From positions 1,364,001-1,428,000 of the forward strand of contig CP024846.1 of the NCBI GenBank assembly GCA_004564215.1: a DNA stretch of 64,000 nucleotides, given 5' to 3'. This stretch comes from Beijerinckiaceae bacterium. GTDB lineage: Bacteria > Pseudomonadota > Alphaproteobacteria > Rhizobiales > Beijerinckiaceae. The notes under the pieces were generated by a model that searched no databases, was not told the origin of the DNA, and was given only the letters and a program-made list of their open reading frames with translations. Numbering within the stretch: the first letter of the stretch is position 1; each line of letters begins with the position of its first letter. Shown here piece by piece: positions 1 to 8,457 of the stretch. Both the position numbers and the translations under genes were made by a program.

Positions 1-1
1 G

Positions 2-355
2 GAAAACCATTTGCGGAAGGTCACGCATGAACTTGTGACGCTGGGGCTCATCGAATCCCTGCGCGGACGAAGCGGTGGTTTACGGCTGCGCCGTCCGCCG
101 TCAGAGATGTCGATCGGCGCCATCCTGCGTATGACCGAGTCCGACTTCGCGCTTGTCGATTGTCTCGGCAACACGCCGGAACGCTGCGTGATTACGGGCA
201 ATTGCGGACTGCAACGAATCTTCGGCGAGGCGCTGAAAGCCTGGTTCGCGGTGCTCGATGGCTATACTCTGGCCGACGCGGCCAGCGGCTCCAGGAAATT
301 ACGCAATTTGCTTGATATCGCCGAAACAGACGATATCGCGCCCTCAAGCGGATAA
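2..355 (+). CDS. Rrf2-family transcriptional regulator, NsrR-like (5' end outside window)
   Basis: The reading frame is open from the window edge, so the N-terminus is missing. The first visible residues (ENHLRKVTHELVTLGLIES, then RGRSGGLRL) match the recognition helix and wing of Rrf2 winged-helix regulators. A cysteine triad spaced C-x7-C-x5-C (DCLGNTPERC, then CGLQ) follows, in the position where NsrR and IscR bind an Fe-S cluster; the spacing is NsrR-like. NsrR proteins sense nitric oxide. The target genes are not visible here. The Rrf2 family call is firm; NsrR rather than another Fe-S member is inference. Confidence 0.85.
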   Translation, partial: ENHLRKVTHELVTLGLIESLRGRSGGLRLRRPPSEMSIGAILRMTESDFALVDCLGNTPERCVITGNCGLQRIFGEALKAWFAVLDGYTLADAASGSRKLRNLLDIAETDDIAPSSG

Positions 356-423
356 ATATCTATTTTTGCTCGCCGGCCGAGATTCGCCCACGGCCGGTTA
401 CACATCGTCGCTGCCGAACCGAC

Positions 424-1830
424 TCAGTGCCAATCCCGAATGTCGACGAAATGGCCCGCGATCGCCGCCGCCGCCGCCATGGCCGGAGAAACCAGATGCG
501 TGCGGCCTCTAAAACCTTGGCGGCCCTCAAAATTGCGATTCGATGTCGAGGCGCAACGCTCGCCCGGCGCCAGCCGGTCCGGGTTCATCGCAAGGCACAT
601 GGAGCAGCCGGGTTCGCGCCATTCAAATCCCGCGTCCCGGAAGATTTGATCGAGTCCCTCGGCTTCGGCCTGTTGCTTGACGAGACCGGAGCCCGGCACC
701 ACCATGCCATTCACGGTGGCCGCTATATGCTTCCCCTCGATGATCTTGGCCGCGGCGCGCAGATCCTCGATTCGTCCATTGGTGCAGGAACCGATGAAGA
801 CGCGATCGATCGAGATATCCGTGATTTTCTCGCCGCCCTTCAGGCCCATATAGGCGAGCGCGCGCGAGATAGAGGCTTTCTTGGCTTCGCTCGCCGCCAT
901 TTCAGGATTCGGGACGACGCCGGTAATGGTCGCAACGTCTTCCGGGCTCGTGCCCCACGTGACCAGCGGGACCAATCGGCCCGCATCGAGCCGGATCTCC
1001 TTGTCGAAAACCGCTTCGGGATCGGAATGCAGCGTCTTCCAATACCGCAGCGCCAGATCGAAGGCCTCGCCCTTGGGCGCCTTGGGTCGGCCTTCCAGAT
1101 AGGCGAAGGTCTTCGCGTCGGGCGCGATCATGCCGGCGCGCGCGCCCGCCTCGATTGTCATATTGCAGACGGTCATACGGCCTTCCATCGACAAGGCTTC
1201 GATCGCCTCGCCGGCATATTCGATCACATGGCCGGTGCCCCCGGCGGTTCCGATCTCACCGATGATCGCGAGCACGATGTCCTTGGCCCCCACGCCATCG
1301 CCCAGCGTACCCTCGATGGTGACGCGCATATTCTTGGCTTTGGATTGAATCAGGGTCTGGGTGGCCAGCACATGCTCGACCTCCGACGTGCCGATGCCAT
1401 GCGCGAGCGCGCCGAAGGCACCGTGCGTCGAGGTATGACTGTCGCCACAGACGATTGTCGCGCCCGGCAAAGTAAACCCTTGTTCCGGGCCGATGATATG
1501 CACGACGCCCTGGCGAGGATCGAGCTCGTTGTAATATTCAATTCCGAACTCACGCGCATTCAGAGCCAGCTGCTCGACCTGGATCCGGCTTTCAGGATCG
1601 TCGATTCCCTTCGAGCGATCGGTTGTGGGAACGTTGTGATCGACCACCGCGAGGGTTTTTTGCGGTGCACGGACACGCCGGCCCGCCATCCGCAAACCTT
1701 CGAAGGCCTGAGGGCTTGTCACCTCGTGGACCAAATGGCGATCGATATATATGAGGCACGAGCCATCCGGTTGGGCATGGACGAGATGGTGGTCCCAAAT
1801 CTTATCGTAAAGCGTCCGAGGCTTGACCAT
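424..1830 (-). CDS. leuC: 3-isopropylmalate dehydratase large subunit LeuC
   Basis: Aconitase-superfamily subunit that, with LeuD, isomerises 2- to 3-isopropylmalate in leucine synthesis in the cytoplasm. The N-terminus [10 protein letters not shown], the [11 protein letters not shown] motif and the cluster-ligand motifs (GSCTNGR, and [13 protein letters not shown]) are all present, supplying three cysteines for a [4Fe-4S] cluster. The chosen ATG at 1830 gives about 468 residues, the usual length; an in-frame ATG at 1860 and a TTG at 1866 would add about 10 non-conserved residues. leuD and leuB are not adjacent, and leuA is 21 kb away on the other strand, so the pathway genes are dispersed. 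Confidence 0.97.
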   Translation of the reverse strand: MVKPRTLYDKIWDHHLVHAQPDGSCLIYIDRHLVHEVTSPQAFEGLRMAGRRVRAPQKTLAVVDHNVPTTDRSKGIDDPESRIQVEQLALNAREFGIEYYNELDPRQGVVHIIGPEQGFTLPGATIVCGDSHTSTHGAFGALAHGIGTSEVEHVLATQTLIQSKAKNMRVTIEGTLGDGVGAKDIVLAIIGEIGTAGGTGHVIEYAGEAIEALSMEGRMTVCNMTIEAGARAGMIAPDAKTFAYLEGRPKAPKGEAFDLALRYWKTLHSDPEAVFDKEIRLDAGRLVPLVTWGTSPEDVATITGVVPNPEMAASEAKKASISRALAYMGLKGGEKITDISIDRVFIGSCTNGRIEDLRAAAKIIEGKHIAATVNGMVVPGSGLVKQQAEAEGLDQIFRDAGFEWREPGCSMCLAMNPDRLAPGERCASTSNRNFEGRQGFRGRTHLVSPAMAAAAAIAGHFVDIRDWH

Positions 1831-1956
1831 TTGGAAATTCCCGGCCGCCGGATGCGGCATTTGCAAAAAAAAAACAATTAGAGAGGCGAGTTCTTACTCG
1901 CAAGATCCTGCGGGGGGAAGTACCCTGCATTTCAACTATCACCGCAGAGGACCCAT

Positions 1957-2358
1957 ATGCGCCCGCCGGTTGCGCCTTACCTGACGGTTTCCCCCGCCCT
2001 GGCGGCAATCGCCTTTTACACCTCGGTCTTTGGCGCTCGTCAAAAAGCCATCATGCCCGCCCTCGACGGTGTGCGGATCATGCATTGCGAGCTGCTCATC
2101 AACGGGGGATCGGTCATGATCGCCGATGCCTTTCCCGAATTCGGCCACACCCGAATTCCCATGCCCGGCGACTTGGCAACCATGTCGGTCAGTCTCGAAT
2201 TTGCCGAGGCCAAGATGGTCGATGACATTTTCGCCAAGGCGACCAGCTTAGGCGCAAAAGGCGAGACAAATCCCACCAATTCATTTTGGGGAACAAGGGT
2301 CGCGACCTTCCGCGATCCCTTTGGGCACCGCTGGATCCTCAACGCGCCGCTGACCTGA
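1957..2358 (+). CDS. VOC/glyoxalase-like protein (PhnB type)
   Basis: A 133-residue protein with the paired beta-alpha-beta-beta-beta pattern of the vicinal oxygen chelate superfamily. It opens with PYLTV and AIAFYTSVFGA, as in PhnB/YjdN-like proteins, and ends with the typical RDPFGHRW motif. These proteins are often metal-binding or metal-free dimers; the substrate cannot be predicted. A GAGGA ribosome site lies just upstream of the ATG. It converges with rplS, and a GC-rich palindrome separates the two stops. Confidence 0.85.
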   Translation: MRPPVAPYLTVSPALAAIAFYTSVFGARQKAIMPALDGVRIMHCELLINGGSVMIADAFPEFGHTRIPMPGDLATMSVSLEFAEAKMVDDIFAKATSLGAKGETNPTNSFWGTRVATFRDPFGHRWILNAPLT

Positions 2359-2370
2359 GATTGCCCGCGT

Positions 2371-2388
2371 GCCGCAGGCCCCTGCGGC
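2371..2388. terminator. Hairpin between convergent VOC gene and rplS
   Basis: A perfect 8-bp GC-rich inverted repeat (gccgcagg/cctgcggc) lies in the 47-bp gap between the convergent stops. There is no T-run on either side, so intrinsic termination is only a possibility. Confidence 0.3.
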
Positions 2389-2405
2389 CAGAGCAACCCC
2401 TTGGC

Positions 2406-2852
2406 TCATTCCGCCGCTGGCGCGGCCTTCTTGGCCTTGGCGGCGCTTTTGCTCGCCTTTTTGGCGACCTCACGCGCAGCCTTGGCAGCGGGAGTTTCCA
2501 TTCTTTCGGCGATCCGGGCCGATTTGCCGCGGCGGTCCCGCAAGTAATAGAGCTTGGCGCGACGCACCTTGCCCCGCCGAACCACCTTGATCGACTCGAT
2601 GTTCGGGGAGAAAATCGGGAAAACGCGCTCCACGCCTTCGCCATAGGAGATTTTTCGTACAGTGAAGCTCTCGTTCAATCCGCCGCCGTTGCGGGCAATG
2701 CAGACGCCTTCATAGGCCTGCACGCGGGTACGTTCGCCTTCGGTCACCTTGACGTTGACGATCACCGTATCACCGGGCTGAAATTCCGGAATTACTCTGC
2801 CAGCCAGAAGCTTGGCGGCCTGCGCGGCCTCAAGTTCCTCAATGATATTCAT
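2406..2852 (-). CDS. rplS: 50S ribosomal protein L19
   Basis: L19 sits at the 30S-50S interface. The protein begins [11 protein letters not shown] and has the family core [44 protein letters not shown] and [15 protein letters not shown]. The Ala/Lys-rich C-terminal tail brings it to 148 residues, longer than the E. coli protein but common in alphaproteobacteria. An AGGAT-type ribosome site precedes the start. The usual upstream partners (rpsP, rimM, trmD) are absent; the upstream region instead holds a composite palindromic repeat. Confidence 0.97.
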   Translation of the reverse strand: MNIIEELEAAQAAKLLAGRVIPEFQPGDTVIVNVKVTEGERTRVQAYEGVCIARNGGGLNESFTVRKISYGEGVERVFPIFSPNIESIKVVRRGKVRRAKLYYLRDRRGKSARIAERMETPAAKAAREVAKKASKSAAKAKKAAPAAE

Positions 2853-3012
2853 CGGTCTAAAATCCTGCCGTTTCGCCGAAGTCTTCCGGCGAGCGTTTCG
2901 GTACGCTGTTTTGAATTTTGAGGCGACAGCACTACACGAGACGCCCCAGCTTGTCGAGACCGGCGCTTCCGAGGCGGTTCTCGCTCGCTTACGCGCGAAG
3001 ATCGGCAGCTAG

Positions 3013-3126
3013 AGCGGGATGAGGAAAAGGGGAAACCGGCTTTCCGCCCGCATCCCGCTTTAAGCTTTTGGAATCGATCACGTTCATGATTTTGGATTGA
3101 GTCAATCCAAAATCATGAACGTGATC
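3013..3126. repeat. RIME-like composite intergenic palindrome (two hairpins)
   Basis: Two adjacent inverted repeats. The first pairs agcgggatg (3013-3021) with catcccgct (3051-3059) and has an inner ggaaa/tttcc stem. The second is a perfect 25-bp palindrome (3076-3100 with 3102-3126) with a 1-nt centre. Two-hairpin mosaic elements of about this size are known as RIMEs in rhizobia. It lies between the rplS promoter region and the next gene. Confidence 0.75.
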
Positions 3127-3136
3127 TAGCGGCGGA

Positions 3137-3622
3137 TTATGGCACCCGCTCGAAGGTCGATACCCCTTGCGTGGCATTATCGATGAGGTCGAAGCGGTTG
3201 GGCGTCTCGGGCTTGAGCGTCGTTACGTATTTTTTTCCGTTGTCCAATTGAATGTAAACGGACCCCGTCGAGGCGAGCTGATATTTTCCGGATTGTTCGG
3301 CCGGCGCTGCTGGCGCGGCCGCTGGAGCCGCCGGTTCCGCCGCATTGGGAGTTTGGGCGGGGGGCGGAGACGCCGGAGCCGGGGCATCGGCTGGACTCGG
3401 GTCGATCACGCTGATCGTCTTGTCGGGGCGGAAGATGAGCCGTTCGGAACCGCGCGTGGCCTTCCATTCCCCGACAATCTGACTGTTCACATTCGGCAGG
3501 GAACGCTGAAGTTTGGATATGCTCATTCGGTTGAAGACGACAATCAGAAGAACACCGCCGATCACGATGATGGCATCGAGGAGCGATATCCCGCGCTTAC
3601 GTGGTGTGGTCGATCGCGCCAT
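3137..3622 (-). CDS. Single-pass membrane protein with Pro/Ala-rich linker, unknown function
   Basis: A 161-residue protein. A basic N-terminus is followed by one membrane segment (about residues 14-30, LDAIIVIGGVLLIVVF). A short region around GEWKATRGSERLIFRPDKTISV follows, then about 35 residues of Ala/Pro linker, then a small beta-rich end with YIQLDNGKKYVTTL. The layout suggests a membrane-anchored periplasmic domain. The ATG at 3622 is chosen because GGGAGGA sits about 7 bases upstream. No family is recognised. Confidence 0.7.
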   Translation of the reverse strand: MARSTTPRKRGISLLDAIIVIGGVLLIVVFNRMSISKLQRSLPNVNSQIVGEWKATRGSERLIFRPDKTISVIDPSPADAPAPASPPPAQTPNAAEPAAPAAAPAAPAEQSGKYQLASTGSVYIQLDNGKKYVTTLKPETPNRFDLIDNATQGVSTFERVP

Positions 3623-3837
3623 TGTCCGTCCTCCCGACGATATTCTTGACTGTTGAGAGCAGCGGAAACCGAGTTGCAAAAGTTTCGCGTGGCTCCGAGG
3701 GCCGTTTCCTACCACCATATTGTCCCTGCCTACAAGCCGGGCAAGTATGTGCTTGAGGCTTGGCTACCCGTTCCCGATATTAAGAAATCGCCGCAGCCCC
3801 AGGGGTCCGAGCAACGAGCCGTTGCCGTCGAGGGGAG

Positions 3838-4659
3838 CTAAGCCATATTTTCGATGGCCGCCCAAAGCCGCGCCAAATCCGCGTCTCGCGACAGACGATG
3901 ATTGCCGTCCTTGACGAGCGTCAGGGTCACCGGGTCGCCGGCCAGATGTTCGACCAGCAGCGTTGCACGCCGCCAGGGAACATCCTCGTCGAGCATGCCC
4001 TGGAGAACATGGACGGGGCAATCGGTGCGGATCTCGCCACCCAACAAAAGATGCTGCCGCCCCTCCTCGATCAGACGCCGTGTGATCGGATAGGGGCTTT
4101 CCGAATAAGCCGAAGGGCGCAGCCAAGCGCCTTTCTCCACCATCTCCGTCCGTGCTTCGGATGAAAGCTTTTCCCAAATCAAGGCCTCGGTGAAGTCGAC
4201 GGCGGGCGCCACCAAGACAAGGCCCTTGAGGCGTTCGCTTTCGCCGCTCGCGCGCAAAGCCCTGGCCGCGAGCAGAGCCAGCCAGCCGCCCATGGAGGAT
4301 CCGACAAGAATTTGCGGGCCTACGGTCAAATCGCGAATGGCGGCGAGACTATCCTCCAGCCAGACGCCGATCGTCGCTGTTTCGAAACACCCTTCGGATT
4401 GACCATGTCCTGAATAGTCGAAGCGCAGAAAAGACCGGCCGGCCGCCGCCGCGCGAGCTGCGAGATAAGACGCCTTGGTTCCGCGCATGTCTGACTTCAG
4501 CCCACCGAGCCAGACAATTCCGGGCAAAAGCGCTCCTTCCGCCCTGGCAAACTGCTGTAAAGTCGCGAGTTGGCGCGTTGAAGTCTCGTTCCCGACCGTC
4601 AATAACCTCGGAACGAGATCGACCGGGGCCTCCCTTTGCAACTGGCTCCAGACAATCAT
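3838..4659 (-). CDS. Alpha/beta hydrolase (serine hydrolase)
   Basis: A 273-residue cytoplasmic hydrolase. The nucleophile elbow GSSMGG places the catalytic Ser near residue 122. LQGMLDEDVP supplies a likely acid and VKDGNHRLS the catalytic His near the C-terminus. The N-terminal WLGGLKSDMRGTKA and FDYSGHGQSEG are typical of the group containing the thioesterase ABHD10. The substrate is unknown. It is transcribed divergently from the glycosyltransferase that follows. Confidence 0.85.
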   Translation of the reverse strand: MIVWSQLQREAPVDLVPRLLTVGNETSTRQLATLQQFARAEGALLPGIVWLGGLKSDMRGTKASYLAARAAAAGRSFLRFDYSGHGQSEGCFETATIGVWLEDSLAAIRDLTVGPQILVGSSMGGWLALLAARALRASGESERLKGLVLVAPAVDFTEALIWEKLSSEARTEMVEKGAWLRPSAYSESPYPITRRLIEEGRQHLLLGGEIRTDCPVHVLQGMLDEDVPWRRATLLVEHLAGDPVTLTLVKDGNHRLSRDADLARLWAAIENMA

Positions 4660-4734
4660 TTTGCTCGCTTCACGATTTCTAAAGGGACAAGGACTTATTT
4701 TTTCGCCTTGGTTCCTTCAACGCCGTCTCATCCG

Positions 4735-5961
4735 ATGTTGCAAGTGTCCGGTTCAGCATTCCGGGGCATGGCCGCACATCCCCTGGCCGGCGTCACTGTG
4801 CTCCAAATTATTCCCGACTTGCGGGATAACCCCGTCGCGTCCGCAGCCATCCATATTGCCGCGGCGCTCGATGCCGCCGGCGCCCGTCCCCTCGTTGCGT
4901 GCCAAGGCGGCCCCTTGACCGGCGAACTGCAAGCCAAGGGCGGCATCTTCGTGCCATTTCCCTCCCATACTAAAAATCCTGTCGCCATGGCCTGGAACGT
5001 GCGCCGCCTCGCGCGTCTGATCGAGATCGAGCGAGTTGATATCGCTCATGTTCGCTCGCGCGCCCTGGCTTGGGTGGCCTATGGCGCCACACGTTTGACG
5101 AAGACGCCCTTCGTCACGGAGTTTCAAGGTGGTTACAAGGGCGGAAATCCGATTGCCTTACGTTACAACTCCGCTTCGGCGCGGGGCGATGCCGTGCTTG
5201 TTGATTCCGAGCATACCGCAAATCTGGTTGACCGGCTCTATTCCACCGGGCAAGGGCAAATACGGACCATTCACCAAGGTATCGATTGCCGGATTTTTGC
5301 GCCGCATGCCGTCTCCCCCACCCGCGTCCAGGATGTGCGGCGGCAATGGAAGGTGGCGCCCCATGAGCGGGTTGTCTTGCTGGCAGCGCATCCAAGCCCT
5401 GGGGGCGGCCATAAGATCCTGATTGAGGCGGCGCGGCGCCTGTCCAAAAATGGGTTGAGCGGGGTAAAATTCATCCTGGCGGGGAACGAAGGACACGAAG
5501 GACGGCGCGGCGGGCTTGGTGGCGAGATCGACAAGGCCATCGCGAAGGCGGGACTGCAGGGCGCCATGTCCCGCACCGGCCGCTGCGACATGCCGGCGGC
5601 CCTTCTTGCGGCCTCGATCCTCGTCGCTCCCTCGACCGAGGCAAAGGCGGTCGGTCAATTCATTGTCGAAGCCCAGGCGATGGGTACGCCCGTCATCGCC
5701 GCCGATCTGGGAGCGGCGCCGGAGCTCGTTCTCGCCCCGCCGACGGTCCCAGAGTCCTTGCGGACCGGCTGGCTGGTGCCGCCCGGCGATGCCGCAGCGC
5801 TGGCGGCGGCACTCGTCTCGGCCTTAAGCCTTGGTGCCAGTGCGGCGCATAAGCAGGCGAAACGGGCGAGGGAACATGTCGAAGCCTGGTTTTCGATCGA
5901 GCGGATGTGCGCCGATACCCTTGAAGCCTATGCGGATTTGCGCGGGAACGAGGAAGGATAA
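4735..5961 (+). CDS. Glycosyltransferase family 4
   Basis: A GT-B fold retaining glycosyltransferase of about 408 residues. The N-terminal half shows VLQIIPDLRDNPVASAAIHIAAAL, the acceptor-side Rossmann start. The C-terminal half has VVLLAAHPSPGGGHKILIEAA, VAPSTEAKAVGQFIVEAQAMGTPVIAAD and GWLVPPGDAAALA, the nucleotide-sugar side. Start candidates are ATG 4735 and ATG 4768; neither has a clear ribosome site. An earlier ATG at 4636 would overlap the divergent hydrolase. It probably acts in polysaccharide or glycolipid assembly; donor and acceptor are unknown. Confidence 0.85.
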   Translation: MLQVSGSAFRGMAAHPLAGVTVLQIIPDLRDNPVASAAIHIAAALDAAGARPLVACQGGPLTGELQAKGGIFVPFPSHTKNPVAMAWNVRRLARLIEIERVDIAHVRSRALAWVAYGATRLTKTPFVTEFQGGYKGGNPIALRYNSASARGDAVLVDSEHTANLVDRLYSTGQGQIRTIHQGIDCRIFAPHAVSPTRVQDVRRQWKVAPHERVVLLAAHPSPGGGHKILIEAARRLSKNGLSGVKFILAGNEGHEGRRGGLGGEIDKAIAKAGLQGAMSRTGRCDMPAALLAASILVAPSTEAKAVGQFIVEAQAMGTPVIAADLGAAPELVLAPPTVPESLRTGWLVPPGDAAALAAALVSALSLGASAAHKQAKRAREHVEAWFSIERMCADTLEAYADLRGNEEG

Positions 5962-6192
5962 CGCCGCAAGTGCGCGCCTCGGATAGATGGCGCCGTATCC
6001 GTTGAAGTCGCCTGGGAAGCCTACCGCCCGCTCAGGGATTTGGGAGCGCCCCCCCTTGGATAAAAATGACGGGAAGCCATCTCTTCATTGACTTCGAGCG
6101 GCAATCAACCGATGTTTTGCTGGGGTCCAGCAATCCTCGCATCGACCGACGGGACGATTCGCGACTTCGCCGGGTCCGATGTGTCAACAATT

Positions 6193-6209
6193 AAGGAGAC
6201 CACGCCATT
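6193..6209 (+). promoter_or_regulatory. Shine-Dalgarno and ATT initiation codon of infC
   Basis: AAGGAG (6193-6198) lies 8 nt before an in-frame ATT (6207-6209). The first ATG (6219) lies 20 nt from the AAGGAG, too far for good initiation. A near-cognate AUU start is the classical device by which IF3 represses its own translation. Confidence 0.85.
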
Positions 6210-6746
6210 CGTCGTCCTATGAAAGCTCCCCCCGTTCCGCAGAAGGACGGGCCGCGTATCAACCTTGATGTCCGCGCTCGCGAAGTCCAGTTAATCGACG
6301 CCGAAGGCCAAAACCGAGGTGTCGTCGAGACCGTCGAAGCCCAAAAATTGGCCGACGACGCGGGACTCGATCTTGTTGAGATCGTTCCGACAGCCAATCC
6401 TCCAGTCTGCAAGATCCTCGATTACGGCAAATTCCGATTCCTGGAACAGAAAAAGTCGGCGGAAGCCCGAAAAAAGCAGAAGATCGTCGAAATCAAGGAG
6501 ATCAAGCTGCGTCCGGGCATCGATCCGCACGATTATGACGTCAAGATGAGGGCCGTGCGCCGATTTTTCGAGGAAGGCGACAAGGTAAAAGTCACTTTGC
6601 GCTTCCGTGGCCGCGAGATGGCCCATCAGGATTTGGGGTTCCGGCTACTCGAACGGGTGAAATCCGAGACCCTCGGCATCGCCAAGGTCGAAGCCGAGCC
6701 GTCGATGGAAGGCCGTCAGATGATCATGGTCCTCGCGCCAAAATAA
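6207..6746 (+). CDS. infC: Translation initiation factor IF-3 (ATT start)
   Basis: IF3 prevents premature 50S joining and proofreads start codons. The N-domain shows [21 protein letters not shown] and [25 protein letters not shown]. The C-domain shows [31 protein letters not shown] and [12 protein letters not shown]. With the ATT start the protein is 179 residues and begins (M)RRPMKAPPV, matching the RRP-KAPP start I recall for alphaproteobacterial IF3. The ATG at 6219 would drop four conserved residues. rpmI and rplT, often downstream, are absent; a palindrome and a carbonic anhydrase follow. Confidence 0.95.
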   Translation: MRRPMKAPPVPQKDGPRINLDVRAREVQLIDAEGQNRGVVETVEAQKLADDAGLDLVEIVPTANPPVCKILDYGKFRFLEQKKSAEARKKQKIVEIKEIKLRPGIDPHDYDVKMRAVRRFFEEGDKVKVTLRFRGREMAHQDLGFRLLERVKSETLGIAKVEAEPSMEGRQMIMVLAPK

Positions 6747-6788
6747 GGGCAAGCCTTCGGGCTCAAGGACCCGCCTGCGCCGCCCTTA

Positions 6789-6829
6789 GAGCGTTTCCCT
6801 TTCGCATGGATCATCGAACGGAAACGCTC
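6789..6829. repeat. Short palindromic intergenic element (gagcgtttcc type)
   Basis: Arms gagcgtttcc (6789-6798) and ggaaacgctc (6820-6829) form a 10-bp stem with a 21-nt loop between convergent infC and the carbonic anhydrase gene. The arm resembles the gagcgcttcc arm of the elements at 7537 and 43177. It could also act as a bidirectional terminator. Confidence 0.6.
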
Positions 6830-6866
6830 CAAATCAAAAAAACTGGGGCAGGATCATCGTGCCCTG

Positions 6867-7448
6867 CTAGGCGCTGGCCTTGCCGATTGCCGTTGCCTCC
6901 GGCACTTCGATCAGGCGACCGCTCTTCACATCGTAATAATAGCCGTAAATGGGGATGGTCCGCGGCACCAGCGGATGCGAACGGATGCGCTTCACGTCCT
7001 CGACGACGCTTGCCGCGAGATCCTTGAACGTGTGCCATTTCACGTAGTGGCCATGTACGCTGCCGGGGCCGTGACCATGGTCGTGCCAGCCCGACTGGTC
7101 GATCGTTGCGGCCTCCAAGCTTTTTTCAAGCAGGTCGCTCATGATCTCGTCGTCAAAGAGCTGCATGCCGCAATCCGAATGATGGATGACGAACCACTCT
7201 TTTGTACCGAGGAGCTTGTAGGAGATGACCAGGGAGCGGATCGCGTCATCGCTCGCGCGCCCTCCGGCGTTGCGGATCACATGCGCATCACCTTCCGCCA
7301 ATCCCGCATATTTAGCTGGATCGAGACGGGCATCCATACAGGTCAGAATTGCGAATTGCCGCGCCGGCGGCAGCGCCAATTGGGATTTGGCGCCAAAATT
7401 TGCGGCATAGGTTTCATTGGCCTTCAAGACCTCCGGCAAAACCGACAT
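6867..7448 (-). CDS. Beta-class carbonic anhydrase
   Basis: Interconverts CO2 and bicarbonate with a zinc ion held by Cys37 (CMDAR), His90 and Cys93 (HHSDCG); the Asp39-Arg41 dyad is present. [18 protein letters not shown] is a family signature. At 193 residues the length is normal. A histidine-rich loop ([19 protein letters not shown]) occurs around residues 120-140 and is unusual; it might bind extra metal, which is inference. A strong GGGAGG site precedes the ATG. Confidence 0.93.
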   Translation of the reverse strand: MSVLPEVLKANETYAANFGAKSQLALPPARQFAILTCMDARLDPAKYAGLAEGDAHVIRNAGGRASDDAIRSLVISYKLLGTKEWFVIHHSDCGMQLFDDEIMSDLLEKSLEAATIDQSGWHDHGHGPGSVHGHYVKWHTFKDLAASVVEDVKRIRSHPLVPRTIPIYGYYYDVKSGRLIEVPEATAIGKASA

Positions 7449-7536
7449 TCCTACCTCCCAATATTACCATTCGATCGAGCTTCGCCTCGTGACACGGCGT
7501 CGATCATCGCCCGGCGCCCTGCGACGCTCTTACGAC

Positions 7537-7652
7537 TAGAGCGCTTCCCGATCAGATGGAATCATCTGATCGAAAAGGAAACGCTCAAGTTCAACGAGTT
7601 GGAGCATGTTCTGATCGAAAAAGTCGATCAACTTTTTCGGAACATGCTCCAA
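7537..7652 (+). repeat. RIME-like two-palindrome element, copy A
   Basis: Two hairpins in tandem: gagcgcttcc with cgatcagatg/catctgatcg and ggaaacgctc, then gagcatgttc with a gatcgaaaaagt/actttttcg-type inner stem and gaacatgctc. The element is nearly identical to the reverse complement of 43177-43290, with only a few differences over about 114 nt. It lies downstream of rppH. Confidence 0.85.
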
Positions 7653-7667
7653 GGCTCAGTTAGTGCT

Positions 7668-8171
7668 TCACGGACGTTCGGCAAGATGGGAGAAAGTTTC
7701 GATCACTTTTTCATAAACCGGCCGTTTGAAGGGAATAATCAGTTCGGCGAGACGGTCCATCGACTCCCATCGCCATGCGTCGAATTCCGGACGTTGGCCT
7801 CCGGCTGGCGTCTCGATGTCAATTTCACTTTCGTTGCCATCGAAACGCAAGGCGAACCATTTTTGCCTCTGCCCCTGGAACCGCCCCTTCCAGGATTTTT
7901 TCGAAATGTCGCCGGGCAGTTCATAGCTGTACCAATCCGGCGATTCAGCCAAAAAGCTGGTCGAAGATACGTTGGTTTCCTCGCGCAGCTCGCGCAACGC
8001 CGCGGTGTAGGGCTCCTCGCCGGCATCGATGCCGCCCTGCGGCATTTGCCAGGCGTGCCCATTGCGCAAATGTTCGGGAATCTTCTTGTTGCGGCGACGT
8101 CCGACGAAGACAAGTCCCTTGGGATTGAGAAGCATGATGCCGACACAGGGGCGGTAACTGATAGTCTCCAT
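7668..8171 (-). CDS. rppH: RNA pyrophosphohydrolase (Nudix)
   Basis: Removes pyrophosphate from 5'-triphosphate mRNA to start RNase E-dependent decay. The N-terminus YRPCVGIMLLNPKGLVFVGRR and the Nudix box GGIDAGEEPYTAALRELREE (about residues 46-65) are complete, including the REUXEE metal-binding glutamates. WQMPQGGID is the RppH/NudH hallmark. Length is 167 residues, as expected. It lies downstream of ctpA and EnvC on the same strand, an arrangement common in Hyphomicrobiales, separated from ctpA by 286 bp. Confidence 0.95.
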   Translation of the reverse strand: METISYRPCVGIMLLNPKGLVFVGRRRNKKIPEHLRNGHAWQMPQGGIDAGEEPYTAALRELREETNVSSTSFLAESPDWYSYELPGDISKKSWKGRFQGQRQKWFALRFDGNESEIDIETPAGGQRPEFDAWRWESMDRLAELIIPFKRPVYEKVIETFSHLAERP

Positions 8172-8457
8172 TGCCGCCTGACCTCACAGTTGACGATTGC
8201 CGGCCCGGGCTGCTCCCCTATAGCGGCCGCACAAGGCGGCACGAGCGCTCAGATCATGCTGTAACGTCTTCCAGTCTTCGTACGGGCCATGAAAAAAGTG
8301 AGCGCCTTTTTCAGCGGGACCCGCCCTAATATCTTAGTGTTTATGTCATTCCGTATTCGTCACATCGGTCCATTCGATGGAAAACCGACAATGCCAAAGA
8401 CATCGTCGGTTCTCAACCCTATTTACACAAGCTAATCGGCCGGTCCGCCGAAGCCGC

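Noticed and set aside
427..1881. Long plus-strand open frame opposite leuC
   Set aside because: Mirrors leuC codon periodicity, has no family motifs and no ribosome site; antisense shadow in GC-rich DNA.
5962..6206. Structured leader or riboswitch upstream of infC
   Set aside because: No convincing conserved motif or paired stem was found beyond the Shine-Dalgarno and ATT start.
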